DNA of 64,000 nt. It comes from CBDCFT01 sp965216365 (GTDB lineage: Bacteria > Pseudomonadota > Gammaproteobacteria > Arenicellales > CBDCFT01). The translations under genes were made by a program, and so were the position numbers. The stretch is taken from NCBI GenBank assembly GCA_965216365.1, contig CBDCFT010000013.1, forward strand, positions 186,001 to 250,000, given 5' to 3'. Numbering within the stretch: the first letter of the stretch is position 1; each line of letters opens with the position of its first letter. Positions 35,724-45,135 of the stretch are shown in pieces. The notes beneath the pieces are model-generated. The model made no database searches. It saw nothing but the letters and a program-made list of their open reading frames with translations, and was not told the origin of the DNA.

Positions 35724-37115
35724 ATGTCTTATTCAATTCTTATCGTTGAAGATGAAGCGACGCTCGCCAAAAATGTCGGTCGCAGTTTATCCAAATCGGG
35801 GTTTATAACAAAAATAGCGGCTACTGCAGAAGACGCATTAGAGTGCCTGGACGAATTTGAACCAGATATCGTGTTGTTGGATTTTCAGCTACCGGGCATG
35901 AGAGGATTGGAAGCGTTACAGCGGATACAGGAAAGAGATTCGAATATAAAAATAATCATGATGACGGGGCATGGTGATGTGCAATTAGCGGTAGACGCAA
36001 TGAAATCCGGTGCGAGTGATTACGTTGCCAAACCCGTATCATTAGCGGAACTTAAGTTGCTTATAGAAAGAACGATTGGGCAACAACGTATAGAACGGGA
36101 ACTTTCTCATTACCGCGGCAAACAGGTATCCGGTTGTTATCTCGATCATGTTATTGGTGATTCAGCAACAATTCGTCAGGTTCGGTCAGCAGTGCAACAG
36201 TACCTGAATTCAGAAAAGTCGATTATCCACGGATCACCCCCTGCAGTTTTGATAATGGGAGAGACCGGTACGGGTAAAGAGCTTATAGCGCAAGCTTTTC
36301 ACTACGATGGCACAAGGGCAGAAAAACCTTTTATTGAGATTAACTGTGCGGCTATTCCTGAGCAGCTTGTTGAAGCCGAGTTATTCGGATTCGAGCGCGG
36401 TGCGTTTACAGACGCGAAACAACGCAAGATAGGTCTAGCGGAAAGCGCACATGGTGGCACCTTGTTTTTAGATGAAATCGGCGATATGGATTTGTGTTTG
36501 CAGTCCAAGCTGTTAACGATGTTGGAGGCAAAACGCATACGTCGAGTAGGTGGTTTAAGAGATATAGATGTCGACGTGCGAGTGATCGCGGCAACTAATC
36601 AGAATTTGCGTCAGCTGGTCAGCGACAAGAAATTCCGAGCTGACTTGCTTTACCGTTTGAGCGTGATAAACGTGAATCTTCCGCCTTTGCGTGAACGCGA
36701 GTACGATAGCGTCCTGCTGGCTCATCACTTTCTTGTAGAACAAGGGAAGCGATATGGAAAGTGTGAGTTAGAGTTTGATGAGGAAGCCATAGCAAAAATC
36801 AGGCAGTACCCATGGCCGGGTAATGTTCGTCAACTTCGCAATGTTATTGAACATGCCGTTATGCTGGCGCGTGGTAATGTAATCGATGCGCAACATCTTC
36901 CGCTGCCTGACATTGAACGCGAATTGCAGTCGACAACATTGGCGGTTGATGAAGCGCCGTCAAAATTGAAAGATGCAGAAATAAAGTTGATACAGACCGC
37001 TTTGGATCAGACTGCCGGCAACCAATCGAGTGCTGCAAAAGTGTTGGGTGTATCGCGCGACACGCTTAGATATCGCATGAAAAAATATCATCTTGATTCG
37101 TCTCACTCTGCATAA
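35724..37115 (+). CDS. NtrC-family sigma-54-dependent response regulator
   Basis: This 463-residue regulator has a receiver domain with phospho-acceptor Asp53 (VLLDFQLPG), a sigma-54 AAA+ domain with Walker A GETGTGKE (179-186), a GAFTDA loop (226-231, Gly-to-Asp variant of GAFTGA) and Walker B LFLDEIGD (247-254). A Fis-type HTH lies at the end (NQSSAAKVLGVSRDTLRYR). It is co-transcribed with the kinase. A good -24/-12 promoter lies at 38,539 before the glycan operon, its likely target. Confidence 0.92.
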   Translation: MSYSILIVEDEATLAKNVGRSLSKSGFITKIAATAEDALECLDEFEPDIVLLDFQLPGMRGLEALQRIQERDSNIKIIMMTGHGDVQLAVDAMKSGASDYVAKPVSLAELKLLIERTIGQQRIERELSHYRGKQVSGCYLDHVIGDSATIRQVRSAVQQYLNSEKSIIHGSPPAVLIMGETGTGKELIAQAFHYDGTRAEKPFIEINCAAIPEQLVEAELFGFERGAFTDAKQRKIGLAESAHGGTLFLDEIGDMDLCLQSKLLTMLEAKRIRRVGGLRDIDVDVRVIAATNQNLRQLVSDKKFRADLLYRLSVINVNLPPLREREYDSVLLAHHFLVEQGKRYGKCELEFDEEAIAKIRQYPWPGNVRQLRNVIEHAVMLARGNVIDAQHLPLPDIERELQSTTLAVDEAPSKLKDAEIKLIQTALDQTAGNQSSAAKVLGVSRDTLRYRMKKYHLDSSHSA

Positions 37116-37344
37116 AGTCCATTAGCTACTGCCAATGCTGCGAGTAGCCAACGTAGCGTAATAGTTGTATCAAGGCTCGCCTGTCGCGCTAGTCGTTAAC
37201 GCTGCGCGTCGCTTCCTTTTTTCTGTTGTTTTCTGAGTCCTGGAAGTTCTCAATACCGACAGTAGGTTATATGCCCCGATGAAACGTATTTAAAACTGCA
37301 CTAAGTTGTATTCCTCTTTCCATCAAACGAGGAATAAGTGCATC

Positions 37345-37773
37345 ATGAACAGCAACATAAGTCACGTTCGTATCGGCCTTTTTCTTAGACTGTTAACACT
37401 CTTATTTGGTATCGCCAAGGGTATAGGGTTTGGCGTTGCAGAAGATAGCTTCAAGGGATTTGTCGAACAAGGTATAGCCGCCCATCCGAATCTGCACGAT
37501 GCCAAGAGTCAAGATAAGATCTGGCGTTATGCTCAACGCGCCCATTTCCACGCTACCGGTGTGGGCGCATTCACGCTGGGCTTGATCATATTGGTCGCAT
37601 TTACAAGTTTACGGCCAACACTCAAAAAACTAACCGCAGTCCTGATCGGTATCGGTGGATTTTATTCGCTGTCATGGCTAACCATGTACTTGTTTGCCCC
37701 GTCCATGGGTCGCGACCCGGCTCATAGTATGCTACTAACGGAAACCATTTTACTCGCGTCCATCGAATGGTGA
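37345..37773 (+). CDS. Small membrane protein, unknown, possibly truncated
   Basis: This 142-residue protein has three or four predicted membrane segments (IGLFLRLLTLLFGIAKGI, GAFTLGLIILVAF, LTAVLIGIGGFYSLSWL). I recognise no family. The last residues (LLASIEW) overlap the in-frame start of a histidine-kinase fragment in another register. This suggests a deletion fused the two and removed its true C-terminus. I chose ATG 37,345 over an upstream start. A role cannot be assigned. Confidence 0.6.
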   Translation: MNSNISHVRIGLFLRLLTLLFGIAKGIGFGVAEDSFKGFVEQGIAAHPNLHDAKSQDKIWRYAQRAHFHATGVGAFTLGLIILVAFTSLRPTLKKLTAVLIGIGGFYSLSWLTMYLFAPSMGRDPAHSMLLTETILLASIEW

Positions 37774-38224
37774 GATAGAGCAGCTCCAGGTCAGTGATGT
37801 GATATCGGATTGTCTCAAAGGGTTCGACGACACGATACAAAAACAAGGTGTAACACTTGGGCGTGAAATCTTCGATAACCCGCCGCAGGCGGAAGCCAGC
37901 GCGGCGGCCTTGATCCAAGTATTCAACGTGCTGATCGACAATGCGTTACAAGCAATGGCAGGTGGTGAGCAACTGAGTATTGTCGAGAAAGTGTCCCTCG
38001 ATGGGAGTAAATTGGAGATATCGCTATTCGACACAGGTCACGGTATATCCGAGGCCAATATAGAAAAGGTATTTAAGCTGTTTTACACGAGCAAGTCAGG
38101 GGGGGGTGGAGTAGGGCTTGCTCTCGCAAAGCGCATTGTCGAGCGATTTAAAGGAAACCTCGACATATCGAGTGTTGAGAACCAAGGGACGACCGCAACC
38201 GTATGCCTACCGGTTGCGATATAG
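37751..38224 (+). pseudogene. Histidine kinase C-terminal fragment
   Basis: This region encodes a HATPase domain: a SRPSNGEIEQLQVSD linker as found after HisKA domains, then VLIDNALQAMAGG, FDTGHGISE and GGGGVGLALAKRIVERF. The sensor, membrane and HisKA parts are absent. The first start codon is GTG 37,799, with no clear ribosome site. The upstream DNA belongs to a membrane-protein gene in another frame. It is probably a remnant; a stand-alone ATPase domain is less likely. Confidence 0.7.
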
Positions 38225-38592
38225 CACTTAAAAAATACTCAACGTTTTCTTTATATCCTGAATTGGTAGTTATCAGGTTTAGCCGCGACTTAATAGGTGT
38301 CAACGATACTCGTGTTCTAACAAAAATTACAAAAAACTCTGGTCCACTCTTTTGTCTTTTTCCGTTGTGATTTACGAGAAAACAAATGGCTTAAATTCAA
38401 GTTCCCTACTGGTGATATCACCCGGCTTACATGTCATATGCCGCATTTCAGCAAGACTTCGATTCACAAAGACTTTGTTGCGGTAAAAATTCTGTTGTAA
38501 AAACAAATGTGTATTGACCGCCATGCTAAACGAAGGAGTTGGCACAGTTCTCGCTTGAATGGCGATCTATTAAGGCAAGCAAACGTTGGTCG
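38225..38592. other. Promoter region of the glycan operon
   Basis: These 368 bases contain no supported gene. They hold the sigma-54-type promoter at 38,539 and must contain upstream sites for its activator. I see no clear palindrome that could be the activator site. Confidence 0.5.
38539..38556 (+). promoter_or_regulatory. Sigma-54 promoter (-24/-12) of the glycan operon
   Basis: TTGGCACAGTTCTCGCTT has the -24 GG at 38,541-38,542 and the -12 GC at 38,553-38,554, exactly 10 nt apart as sigma-54 requires. TGGCAC is a perfect -24 element; TCGCT differs from TTGCT at one base. Transcription would begin near 38,565, about 28 nt before the first ATG. A sigma-54 activator gene lies 1.4 kb upstream. 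Confidence 0.65.
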
Positions 38593-40356
38593 ATGTTACA
38601 GACAACTAAAACACCTAGACGGATACTGATATTAGAAGACGAATCCGTACTAGCAAAAAACATCGCGAAGTATCTAGAAAGACACGGGTATCTTACTAGA
38701 ACTGCTGGAAGCGTACTGGACGCGAACCGCGAACTCAGGGAAGAACGAATTGACGCCGTATTGCTCGACATCAATTTGCCCGATTGCAATGGATTCGATT
38801 TCTATGAGCATGTCCGTGTTGACTACGCACATCTTCGCGCGGTAGCCATGAGTGGAAGAACCACATTCGAGTACCAGTCGCGTGCTAAAAAATTGGAAAT
38901 CGACTCGTTTCTTAACAAGCCTTTTCCACTCTCCGAAATGTTGGATGCGGTTAATCGTCTTTTCGAATCTAACGGTAACGATACACCACCGACTATACCG
39001 ACGCTCCCAAGCGGGCATAGCGTTTCAAAACTGACGCCCAAATTGGCAACAGGTTCTGACTATCTGCAAGAAATTTCAAACACGGGTGCATCGAGAGGTC
39101 AGCGGGTTTTGATGTATTCCCACGATACATTTGGACTTGGCAACATCCGTCGTATGTTGACAATTGCTACGGAGTTGGTTGAATCAAGTAAAAACATTTC
39201 CGTATTGTTGCTATCTGGCTCGCCAATGGTGCATGCGTTCCGGGTATCTCCACGCATAGACTACGTCAAGCTACCGTGTGTAAAACGTAATCTGAATGGT
39301 GACTACGCTGTCAGAAGTCTGGCTATGGATTATCAAGACACGCTGCGTTTGCGTGCCAACCTCATTCTAAGTACCACTCTCGATTACCATCCTGATCTGA
39401 TTATTGTCGATAAAAAGCCATTTGGACTAGACGATGAATTGGTCAGCACATTACAAGCTTTAAAGCAGCGATCACGGTGTCCTAAACTCTTATTGTTACT
39501 GCGAGATATCTTAGATACTCCAGAATCGACGATCCACACCTGGCAGGAAAATGGCTATTACGAAGCGGTAGAAAGATTCTATGATCGAATTCTGGTTGTG
39601 GGATTGCGCGATGTGTTCGATGTATGCACGAAATATCATTTTCCCAATTCAAGCGCCAAAAAAGTCGAATTTTGTGGGTACCTTCATCGTGGCCGACCAA
39701 CAATTCCCACGGCTGCGATAAGAAAACGGCTGCGCCTGTCAGATGAGTCGTTAGTGTTTGCAACAGCCGGTGGCGGTGAAGATGGTTTTGAACTCTTATA
39801 TTGTTATGCGCAAGGCTTACTCAATATGGACGCGGGAGAGGCGCCTAAAACTTTGATGATGTGCGGACCCGAGATGGCTCCGCTACATTTTGAGAAATTG
39901 GAGGCACTTGCGCATCGTTGCCCTACGTTAACACTTAAACATTTCACCGATGATGTGCTGAGTTACATGAACGCCGCCGATCTGGTGGTGTCAATGGGTG
40001 GCTATAACACGATTTGTGAAATTCTTACGTTGAATAAACCCGCGATTGTTGTGCCACGCGTGAGACCTGTTCAAGAACAATGGTTGCGCGCGAGAAAACT
40101 AGCGTCGATGAATTTGCTGCATCTAATCCACCCTGATCACCTAACGCCCTCGGGTTTGATGCGAGCGGTACAAAATATGCTAACGGATCCCGGTAAATTC
40201 AAAAACGATGATCAGCGCATTGACCTCACTGGGCTATTGAAGATACGCAATATTGTCACGGAAGAACTCAAACAAGCAGCGACGAACAATGTGGTGGCTG
40301 TTCAAAATGCGGTGGAAGTTGCTGCCGCGGGATACGTAATAGACGGCGTGAATTGA
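38593..40356 (+). CDS. Receiver domain fused to a MurG-like glycosyltransferase
   Basis: This 587-residue protein begins with a response-regulator receiver (residues about 9-125, phospho-acceptor Asp59 in VLLDINLPD). A COG4671/GT28-like glycosyltransferase fills about 170-560 (MYSHDTFGLGNIRRMLTIA, then SMGGYNTICEIL as the donor-binding site). Fusion of a receiver to a sugar transferase is unusual and suggests phosphorylation-dependent control of glycan synthesis. I chose ATG 38,593 because an upstream TTG lies in the sigma-54 promoter. It heads a nine-gene operon. Confidence 0.82.
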   Translation: MLQTTKTPRRILILEDESVLAKNIAKYLERHGYLTRTAGSVLDANRELREERIDAVLLDINLPDCNGFDFYEHVRVDYAHLRAVAMSGRTTFEYQSRAKKLEIDSFLNKPFPLSEMLDAVNRLFESNGNDTPPTIPTLPSGHSVSKLTPKLATGSDYLQEISNTGASRGQRVLMYSHDTFGLGNIRRMLTIATELVESSKNISVLLLSGSPMVHAFRVSPRIDYVKLPCVKRNLNGDYAVRSLAMDYQDTLRLRANLILSTTLDYHPDLIIVDKKPFGLDDELVSTLQALKQRSRCPKLLLLLRDILDTPESTIHTWQENGYYEAVERFYDRILVVGLRDVFDVCTKYHFPNSSAKKVEFCGYLHRGRPTIPTAAIRKRLRLSDESLVFATAGGGEDGFELLYCYAQGLLNMDAGEAPKTLMMCGPEMAPLHFEKLEALAHRCPTLTLKHFTDDVLSYMNAADLVVSMGGYNTICEILTLNKPAIVVPRVRPVQEQWLRARKLASMNLLHLIHPDHLTPSGLMRAVQNMLTDPGKFKNDDQRIDLTGLLKIRNIVTEELKQAATNNVVAVQNAVEVAAAGYVIDGVN

Positions 40357-41936
40357 TGGTGCAAAAACTGTCGATTCGTAGCGCGGTGATCATTGTATTG
40401 TGTTGTACATCGGTATTAGCAGCGCCTACCGCAAAAGACAAATCGATTGTTCGTAACCCAATCGAGTCTACGTTGATACCAAAACCACTGGTTATCGCTG
40501 CCACCAACGATGACGCAGCAGCTTCGTCCGATAGTGACGACGACAACACGCCTAGACAGCCGATTACCTCTAAAGAACGGGCTGCGGAACTCGGTCGCGA
40601 ATCCGATGAGGAACGTCCTGATGAACAGCTAACCATTCCATTTTTGGGTCGGCCAATCACCATCGGTGGTGAAGTCGATATCGAGATCGATTCGCGGACG
40701 GATTTTACTCTCGAACCTGATCGTGCAGATGACCGCGTTATTTTCAACCCGGATTTAGAACTCGAGTTCCTATATCCGATTCGGGACAAGCTGGTTTTCT
40801 TTGGTGAGCTCGAGCTGGAATATGACAAAGATATCCGGCGTGAAGATGCTGAAAAACAATCCGATGGCGCTGTGGGCCGGGGCCAGACCTGGCTTTATGC
40901 GAGCAATGTTTTCGACAGCGATTTTGGCGTGCAGATCGGCCGGCAAACGATTCGTGATAGACGAGAGTGGTGGTGGGACGAAAAACTGGATTCTATTAGG
41001 CTGCATTTTGATCACACACCCTACGAATTTGAGATATCCCTGGCTGAGGAACTCGGTGCTACCACGATCGATGAAGATCTCGATCCCGAAAAAGAAGATA
41101 TACAACGTTTGTTAGCGCGAGGACGTTGGGACTGGGCCGAGCGGCAACAATTGGAACTGTTTTTTTTGCGTCAGGACGACGATTCATCGACTCCCGGTTC
41201 GGGCGGCGTGCTGAATCAGGACAATGAAGATGAAATCGATGCGGATCTTACCTGGCTTGGCCTGCGCGCCATGGGCAGATTGAGAAACAAAACACTAGGG
41301 AAGTTTTACTATTGGCTAGACTCCGCGCTTGTGGACGGTGACGAAACGGTGATCGACTTCGACGACATAGATGACGCCCGTAGCACAGTCGACGAGATCG
41401 AGTCCCGCGATGTACGAGGTTGGGCATTGGATTTAGGGACAACGATAGAAACCAAATTGAATGGCGAACCCCGTGTAACGATTGGGTATGCACGCACATC
41501 ACGCGACAACGATCCGGATAACGGAGTAGATCGTACATTCCGTCAGACCGGTCTACAAGGAAACGAAGATAAGTTACGCAGTGTCGAGCGATTCCCTTAC
41601 TACGGCGCATTACTGGAACCGGAATTGTCGAATTTGGAAATCTTTACTCTGGGAGTGGGGTTCCCGTTACTTAAGAACAGCTCGATCGACCTCGTTTATC
41701 ACGAATATAGTCAAGTGCAATCAGCGGACTTCCTGCGCGATAGCCGGCTACGTGCCGATCCACAAGGCGACGACACCGATATCGGTCGGGAACTGGATCT
41801 CATTGTATCTTTGGAAGAATGGAAGCATTGGGAAGCACAAGTCTCCGTTGGCGTGTTCGAAGCCGGACGTGCGTTTGGAGCACTCGATGGTGAGACGGCT
41901 AATAGCGTTGTTTTGACGCTGGAGTACAACTTTTGA
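40356..41936 (+). CDS. AlgE-like outer-membrane beta-barrel
   Basis: This 526-residue protein has a signal peptide (to about residue 24), an acidic low-complexity stretch, and an alginate-export-type barrel ending in an aromatic residue (VVLTLEYNF). Alternating strands such as FFGELELEYDKD and GVQIGRQTIRDRREWWWDE fit the AlgE family. AlgE exports alginate in Pseudomonas, so this barrel likely exports the operon's anionic polymer. ATG 40,356 overlaps the upstream stop (TGATG). Confidence 0.78.
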   Translation: MVQKLSIRSAVIIVLCCTSVLAAPTAKDKSIVRNPIESTLIPKPLVIAATNDDAAASSDSDDDNTPRQPITSKERAAELGRESDEERPDEQLTIPFLGRPITIGGEVDIEIDSRTDFTLEPDRADDRVIFNPDLELEFLYPIRDKLVFFGELELEYDKDIRREDAEKQSDGAVGRGQTWLYASNVFDSDFGVQIGRQTIRDRREWWWDEKLDSIRLHFDHTPYEFEISLAEELGATTIDEDLDPEKEDIQRLLARGRWDWAERQQLELFFLRQDDDSSTPGSGGVLNQDNEDEIDADLTWLGLRAMGRLRNKTLGKFYYWLDSALVDGDETVIDFDDIDDARSTVDEIESRDVRGWALDLGTTIETKLNGEPRVTIGYARTSRDNDPDNGVDRTFRQTGLQGNEDKLRSVERFPYYGALLEPELSNLEIFTLGVGFPLLKNSSIDLVYHEYSQVQSADFLRDSRLRADPQGDDTDIGRELDLIVSLEEWKHWEAQVSVGVFEAGRAFGALDGETANSVVLTLEYNF

Positions 41937-42949
41937 CGATCGATAAACCCATATGGTTTTGCGCCACCGGTAAAAGCGGACTCGGCCACTTGCGGCGAGT
42001 TACCAATATCGCTACGGCAATCAAACTGAATACACCGCGACAAGCGCTTGCGTTGATGACAAATGCACCGGTAGCCGGGTTGACCGGGCAAGAACAAGAG
42101 TACTTTAGTGAAACGAAAGTCAGACCGCGGGGAGAAATGGGTCTGTGTTTGAAAGAGTCTCAAACAGGATCCATTGTTGTAGATACTGCCGTGTTGCCAG
42201 GGCTGGTGGACATCGATGTACCGCTTTGCCTGGTACTGCGCGAGACAAGAATAGATAAGATTAAAAATTTTCGTCTGCAGAAAAACCGCCCTTGGGATCT
42301 AGTCATCGTGCCCAACCCGGTAGAGCGGTGGCAACCGGATTGCACACAATTACCGGCGCATCGCATTGAAAACGTCGGTTGGATATATCGGAGCAATGCT
42401 GAGAACGACAACAGAAAATTTGCCAATAAATGTTTCAAAAACCACTCGATTCCAACCATTCTGTTGGTTTCCGGTGGCGGAGGGACGAAGGACACCACGG
42501 ATGAGTATTGCAAGACAGTTACTCGTCTAATTGAGTCTGTCAGCGATCTCACGACGACCAAATTTAAGGTAGTGCAAGTCGTCGGCCCACGTGCCGATGC
42601 AAATACTGTTGTCGCGGTCGTTGATGAAATCATTACGCCCGGCCCCGAGTTACCTAAACTATTTGGGCGCGCGGATATTGTAGTTAGTACGGTGGGCTAC
42701 AACTCGGTACTGGAACTTGCTGGTACCGATGTACCTACTTTGTTGGTTCCCATTGAGCGAACTTACGACGATCAATATCTGCGCGCCAATCGCTGGGGAA
42801 GCGCTTTGGGTTTGGCACACACTGACGTCGAGCGGTCTGCACGATGGATGGCTGAATTGATTGACAACCCTCGGCGCCGGCCGAGAATCAGTATCGATAG
42901 CTCAGGCGCTGCCGCAGCCGCGAATTTAGTCCTAGGTCTGGCGGCATGA
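41933..42949 (+). CDS. MurG-like glycosyltransferase
   Basis: This 338-residue GT-B enzyme begins with SGLGHLRRVTNIATAI and contains the C-terminal donor site TVGYNSVLELAGTDVPTLL. It resembles the transferase half of the receiver fusion two genes upstream. It starts with TTG overlapping the barrel stop by 4 nt. Substrate unknown; it probably adds a sugar to the operon's glycan in the cytoplasm. Confidence 0.75.
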   Translation: MTIDKPIWFCATGKSGLGHLRRVTNIATAIKLNTPRQALALMTNAPVAGLTGQEQEYFSETKVRPRGEMGLCLKESQTGSIVVDTAVLPGLVDIDVPLCLVLRETRIDKIKNFRLQKNRPWDLVIVPNPVERWQPDCTQLPAHRIENVGWIYRSNAENDNRKFANKCFKNHSIPTILLVSGGGGTKDTTDEYCKTVTRLIESVSDLTTTKFKVVQVVGPRADANTVVAVVDEIITPGPELPKLFGRADIVVSTVGYNSVLELAGTDVPTLLVPIERTYDDQYLRANRWGSALGLAHTDVERSARWMAELIDNPRRRPRISIDSSGAAAAANLVLGLAA

Positions 42950-43797
42950 ATCGGGTATCACATGTCGATGGGTTCGCCCGAAAAGCGTTGGGAGATTTAC
43001 CCCTGGTGGTTGGGTATCGAATCGAGAAATTAAGCCACGAAGCAGCGAGAGCTGGGGTGCCAACGCCATCGTTGACATTCCGGCCGACGACTCGCGAACT
43101 CATTGCGCCCTGGATTGATGGTTATAACGGTCGCGAATTATTGCAGCGCTATATGAAAGGCAATCCGGGATTCGCCAACGTGCCCAAAACGTATTGGGTA
43201 TCGTTACTGGAACCTTTGACGCAGCTCCACCACAGCAAGCTCAATAACGCTGTTCTTACGCGACTTGACCCGTATCGCCGTATTCGACCGAGGTTGGCGA
43301 ACAAAAAATCAGATGTCGGTATCAATTGTGTCAGTCGGGAGATGCGTTTGTACCAAACGCTAACGGATATTGGCATACATTTGTTATTGGTCCACGATAT
43401 GGATAGCTGGATACCGGTACATGGGGATTTCCACGTCGGTCAGGTGATGTTCGGCACAAATAACAATACGCCTATTTTGCTCGATCTGGATGATTTGGCG
43501 TTGGGTTTGCCCGAAAGCGATATTGGAAATTGTATCGCGCATCTGGTCACCAGTTTTGACGATGTAACGAATCGAGTAATCGAGAAATTTATTGATTTAA
43601 AGCATTCGTTACTAGAGTGTTATGTCGAGTTGACATCCAATCAATTGGCGCCTGCACTAGTTGATTTCTATGGAGCAGTCGCGTTGTTGCGCCGGATGCT
43701 TAAGCTAAGTGAACGACATGGTGGGCTATCGTTGGAATGCATGTCGAGCGCGGTCGAGGTCTTGGCTGAATCATGTCGTGGGGAGCTAGTTAAATGA
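42946..43797 (+). CDS. APH-fold phosphotransferase-like protein
   Basis: This 283-residue protein has the APH/choline-kinase catalytic motif VHGDFHVGQVMF (Asp161) and metal-binding LLDLDDLALG (Asp180). The N-terminal nucleotide-binding lobe is short and weakly conserved. In this setting it probably phosphorylates a sugar or other building block rather than an antibiotic. It overlaps both neighbours by 4 nt. Confidence 0.75.
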   Translation: MNRVSHVDGFARKALGDLPLVVGYRIEKLSHEAARAGVPTPSLTFRPTTRELIAPWIDGYNGRELLQRYMKGNPGFANVPKTYWVSLLEPLTQLHHSKLNNAVLTRLDPYRRIRPRLANKKSDVGINCVSREMRLYQTLTDIGIHLLLVHDMDSWIPVHGDFHVGQVMFGTNNNTPILLDLDDLALGLPESDIGNCIAHLVTSFDDVTNRVIEKFIDLKHSLLECYVELTSNQLAPALVDFYGAVALLRRMLKLSERHGGLSLECMSSAVEVLAESCRGELVK

Positions 43798-45135
43798 TCA
43801 CTCCTGTTATTCCTATCAAAGAACACAAACCCGTAAGAGTGGGTTATGTATTAAAACGATTTCCACGTTTTTCGGAAACGTTTATTCTCAATGAGCTTCT
43901 CGAGTTGGAACGGCAAGGAATAGAGGTTCACGTCTTTTCACTAATGCAACCACCGCAGGAGACACGGCACCAATCACTCGGCTTGTTACAGGCGCCGGTT
44001 GTCTATTTGCCGCGTAGTAACGGATTAAAGAAATGGAAAGTGTCATCCGGTATATCGGATGAAGAACAGATGGAAATCGGTATCGAGTCCTGTTTTGCTG
44101 ACGACGAACTACCATTTGTTGAATTTTTTCCCGACAAAACCGCAGGCCAAATAAGTCATTTATGTTTTCAGGCGACAACACTCGCTATGTTCGCATCGGC
44201 CCGTGGTATCCAGCATTTGCACGCGCATTTTGCTTCCAATGCGACCACCGTGGCGTTGTTAGCCAGCCGGTTCAGTCAAATTCCATTCTCTTTCACAGCC
44301 CATGCGCGGGATATTTATCATACATATATTAATGAAACCATTGATAACAACTTGCGTCGGCGCAAGATGGCGGAGGCAAGGTTTGTTGTCACTGTATCGG
44401 ACTACAACCGCGACCATTTACAGACAATCGCCGATCTGTGGGCGCGTAACCGGATTCGAAGACTTTACAATGGCGTCGACCTGACCCATTTTCGCCCTGA
44501 CTCAGAAGATCGACCATCGGACTTATTTATTGCCGTGGGCCGTTTGGTGGAGAAGAAGGGCTTTCAGTATTTGATTAACGCGTGCGAAATTCTGCAGCAA
44601 CGTGGCTTCATTTTTCATTGCGAAATAATTGGCGATGGACCGCAACATGAGTCTCTGGGGCGGCAGATTACGGATGCAGGTCTTGAGGGAAAAGTGAAAT
44701 TAGTCGGTGCAGTACCACAGGAGCAATTGATTGATCACATTAAACGTGCTGCCGCAGTGGTGCTACCGTGCGTGGTCAGTAGCAGCGGTGACCGGGGATG
44801 GGTTACCGACTGTATTACTCGAAGGTATGGCAATGGGGTTACCCGTTATATCGACTCGTGTCGCCGGGGTGCCGGAAATTATCGATCATGAAGAAACCGG
44901 TCTACTGGTTGCGCCCGAGAATTCCCTTGAATTGGCAAACGCGATGCAAACAATTCTAGATCAACCACAACGACGAAGCGCGATGGGTATTGCAGCACGC
45001 AGCAAGACCGAGCGTTTGTTTGATCTCACCAAAAACGTTGCACGCTTGGCTGAGTATTTTTCTCGTGCGGCTGCCGGAGACAAATTTGATAACCAGGAGG
45101 TGCCGGATGCGGATCGCCTACGTCATAGCGGATAG
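43794..45135 (+). CDS. GT4 glycosyltransferase, with a frame break
   Basis: The first part reads from ATG 43,794 (VGYVLKRFPRFSETFILNEL, then AVGRLVEKKGFQYLINA). The C-terminal part reads in another frame (DGLPTVLLEGMAMGLPVIST, then GVPEIIDHEETG). Removing one G from the run at 44,794-44,797 gives the conserved GDRDGLPTVLLEGMA and joins them. The full length would be about 446 residues. The extra G may be a consensus error or a real mutation. If real, the donor-binding half is lost. Confidence 0.8.
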
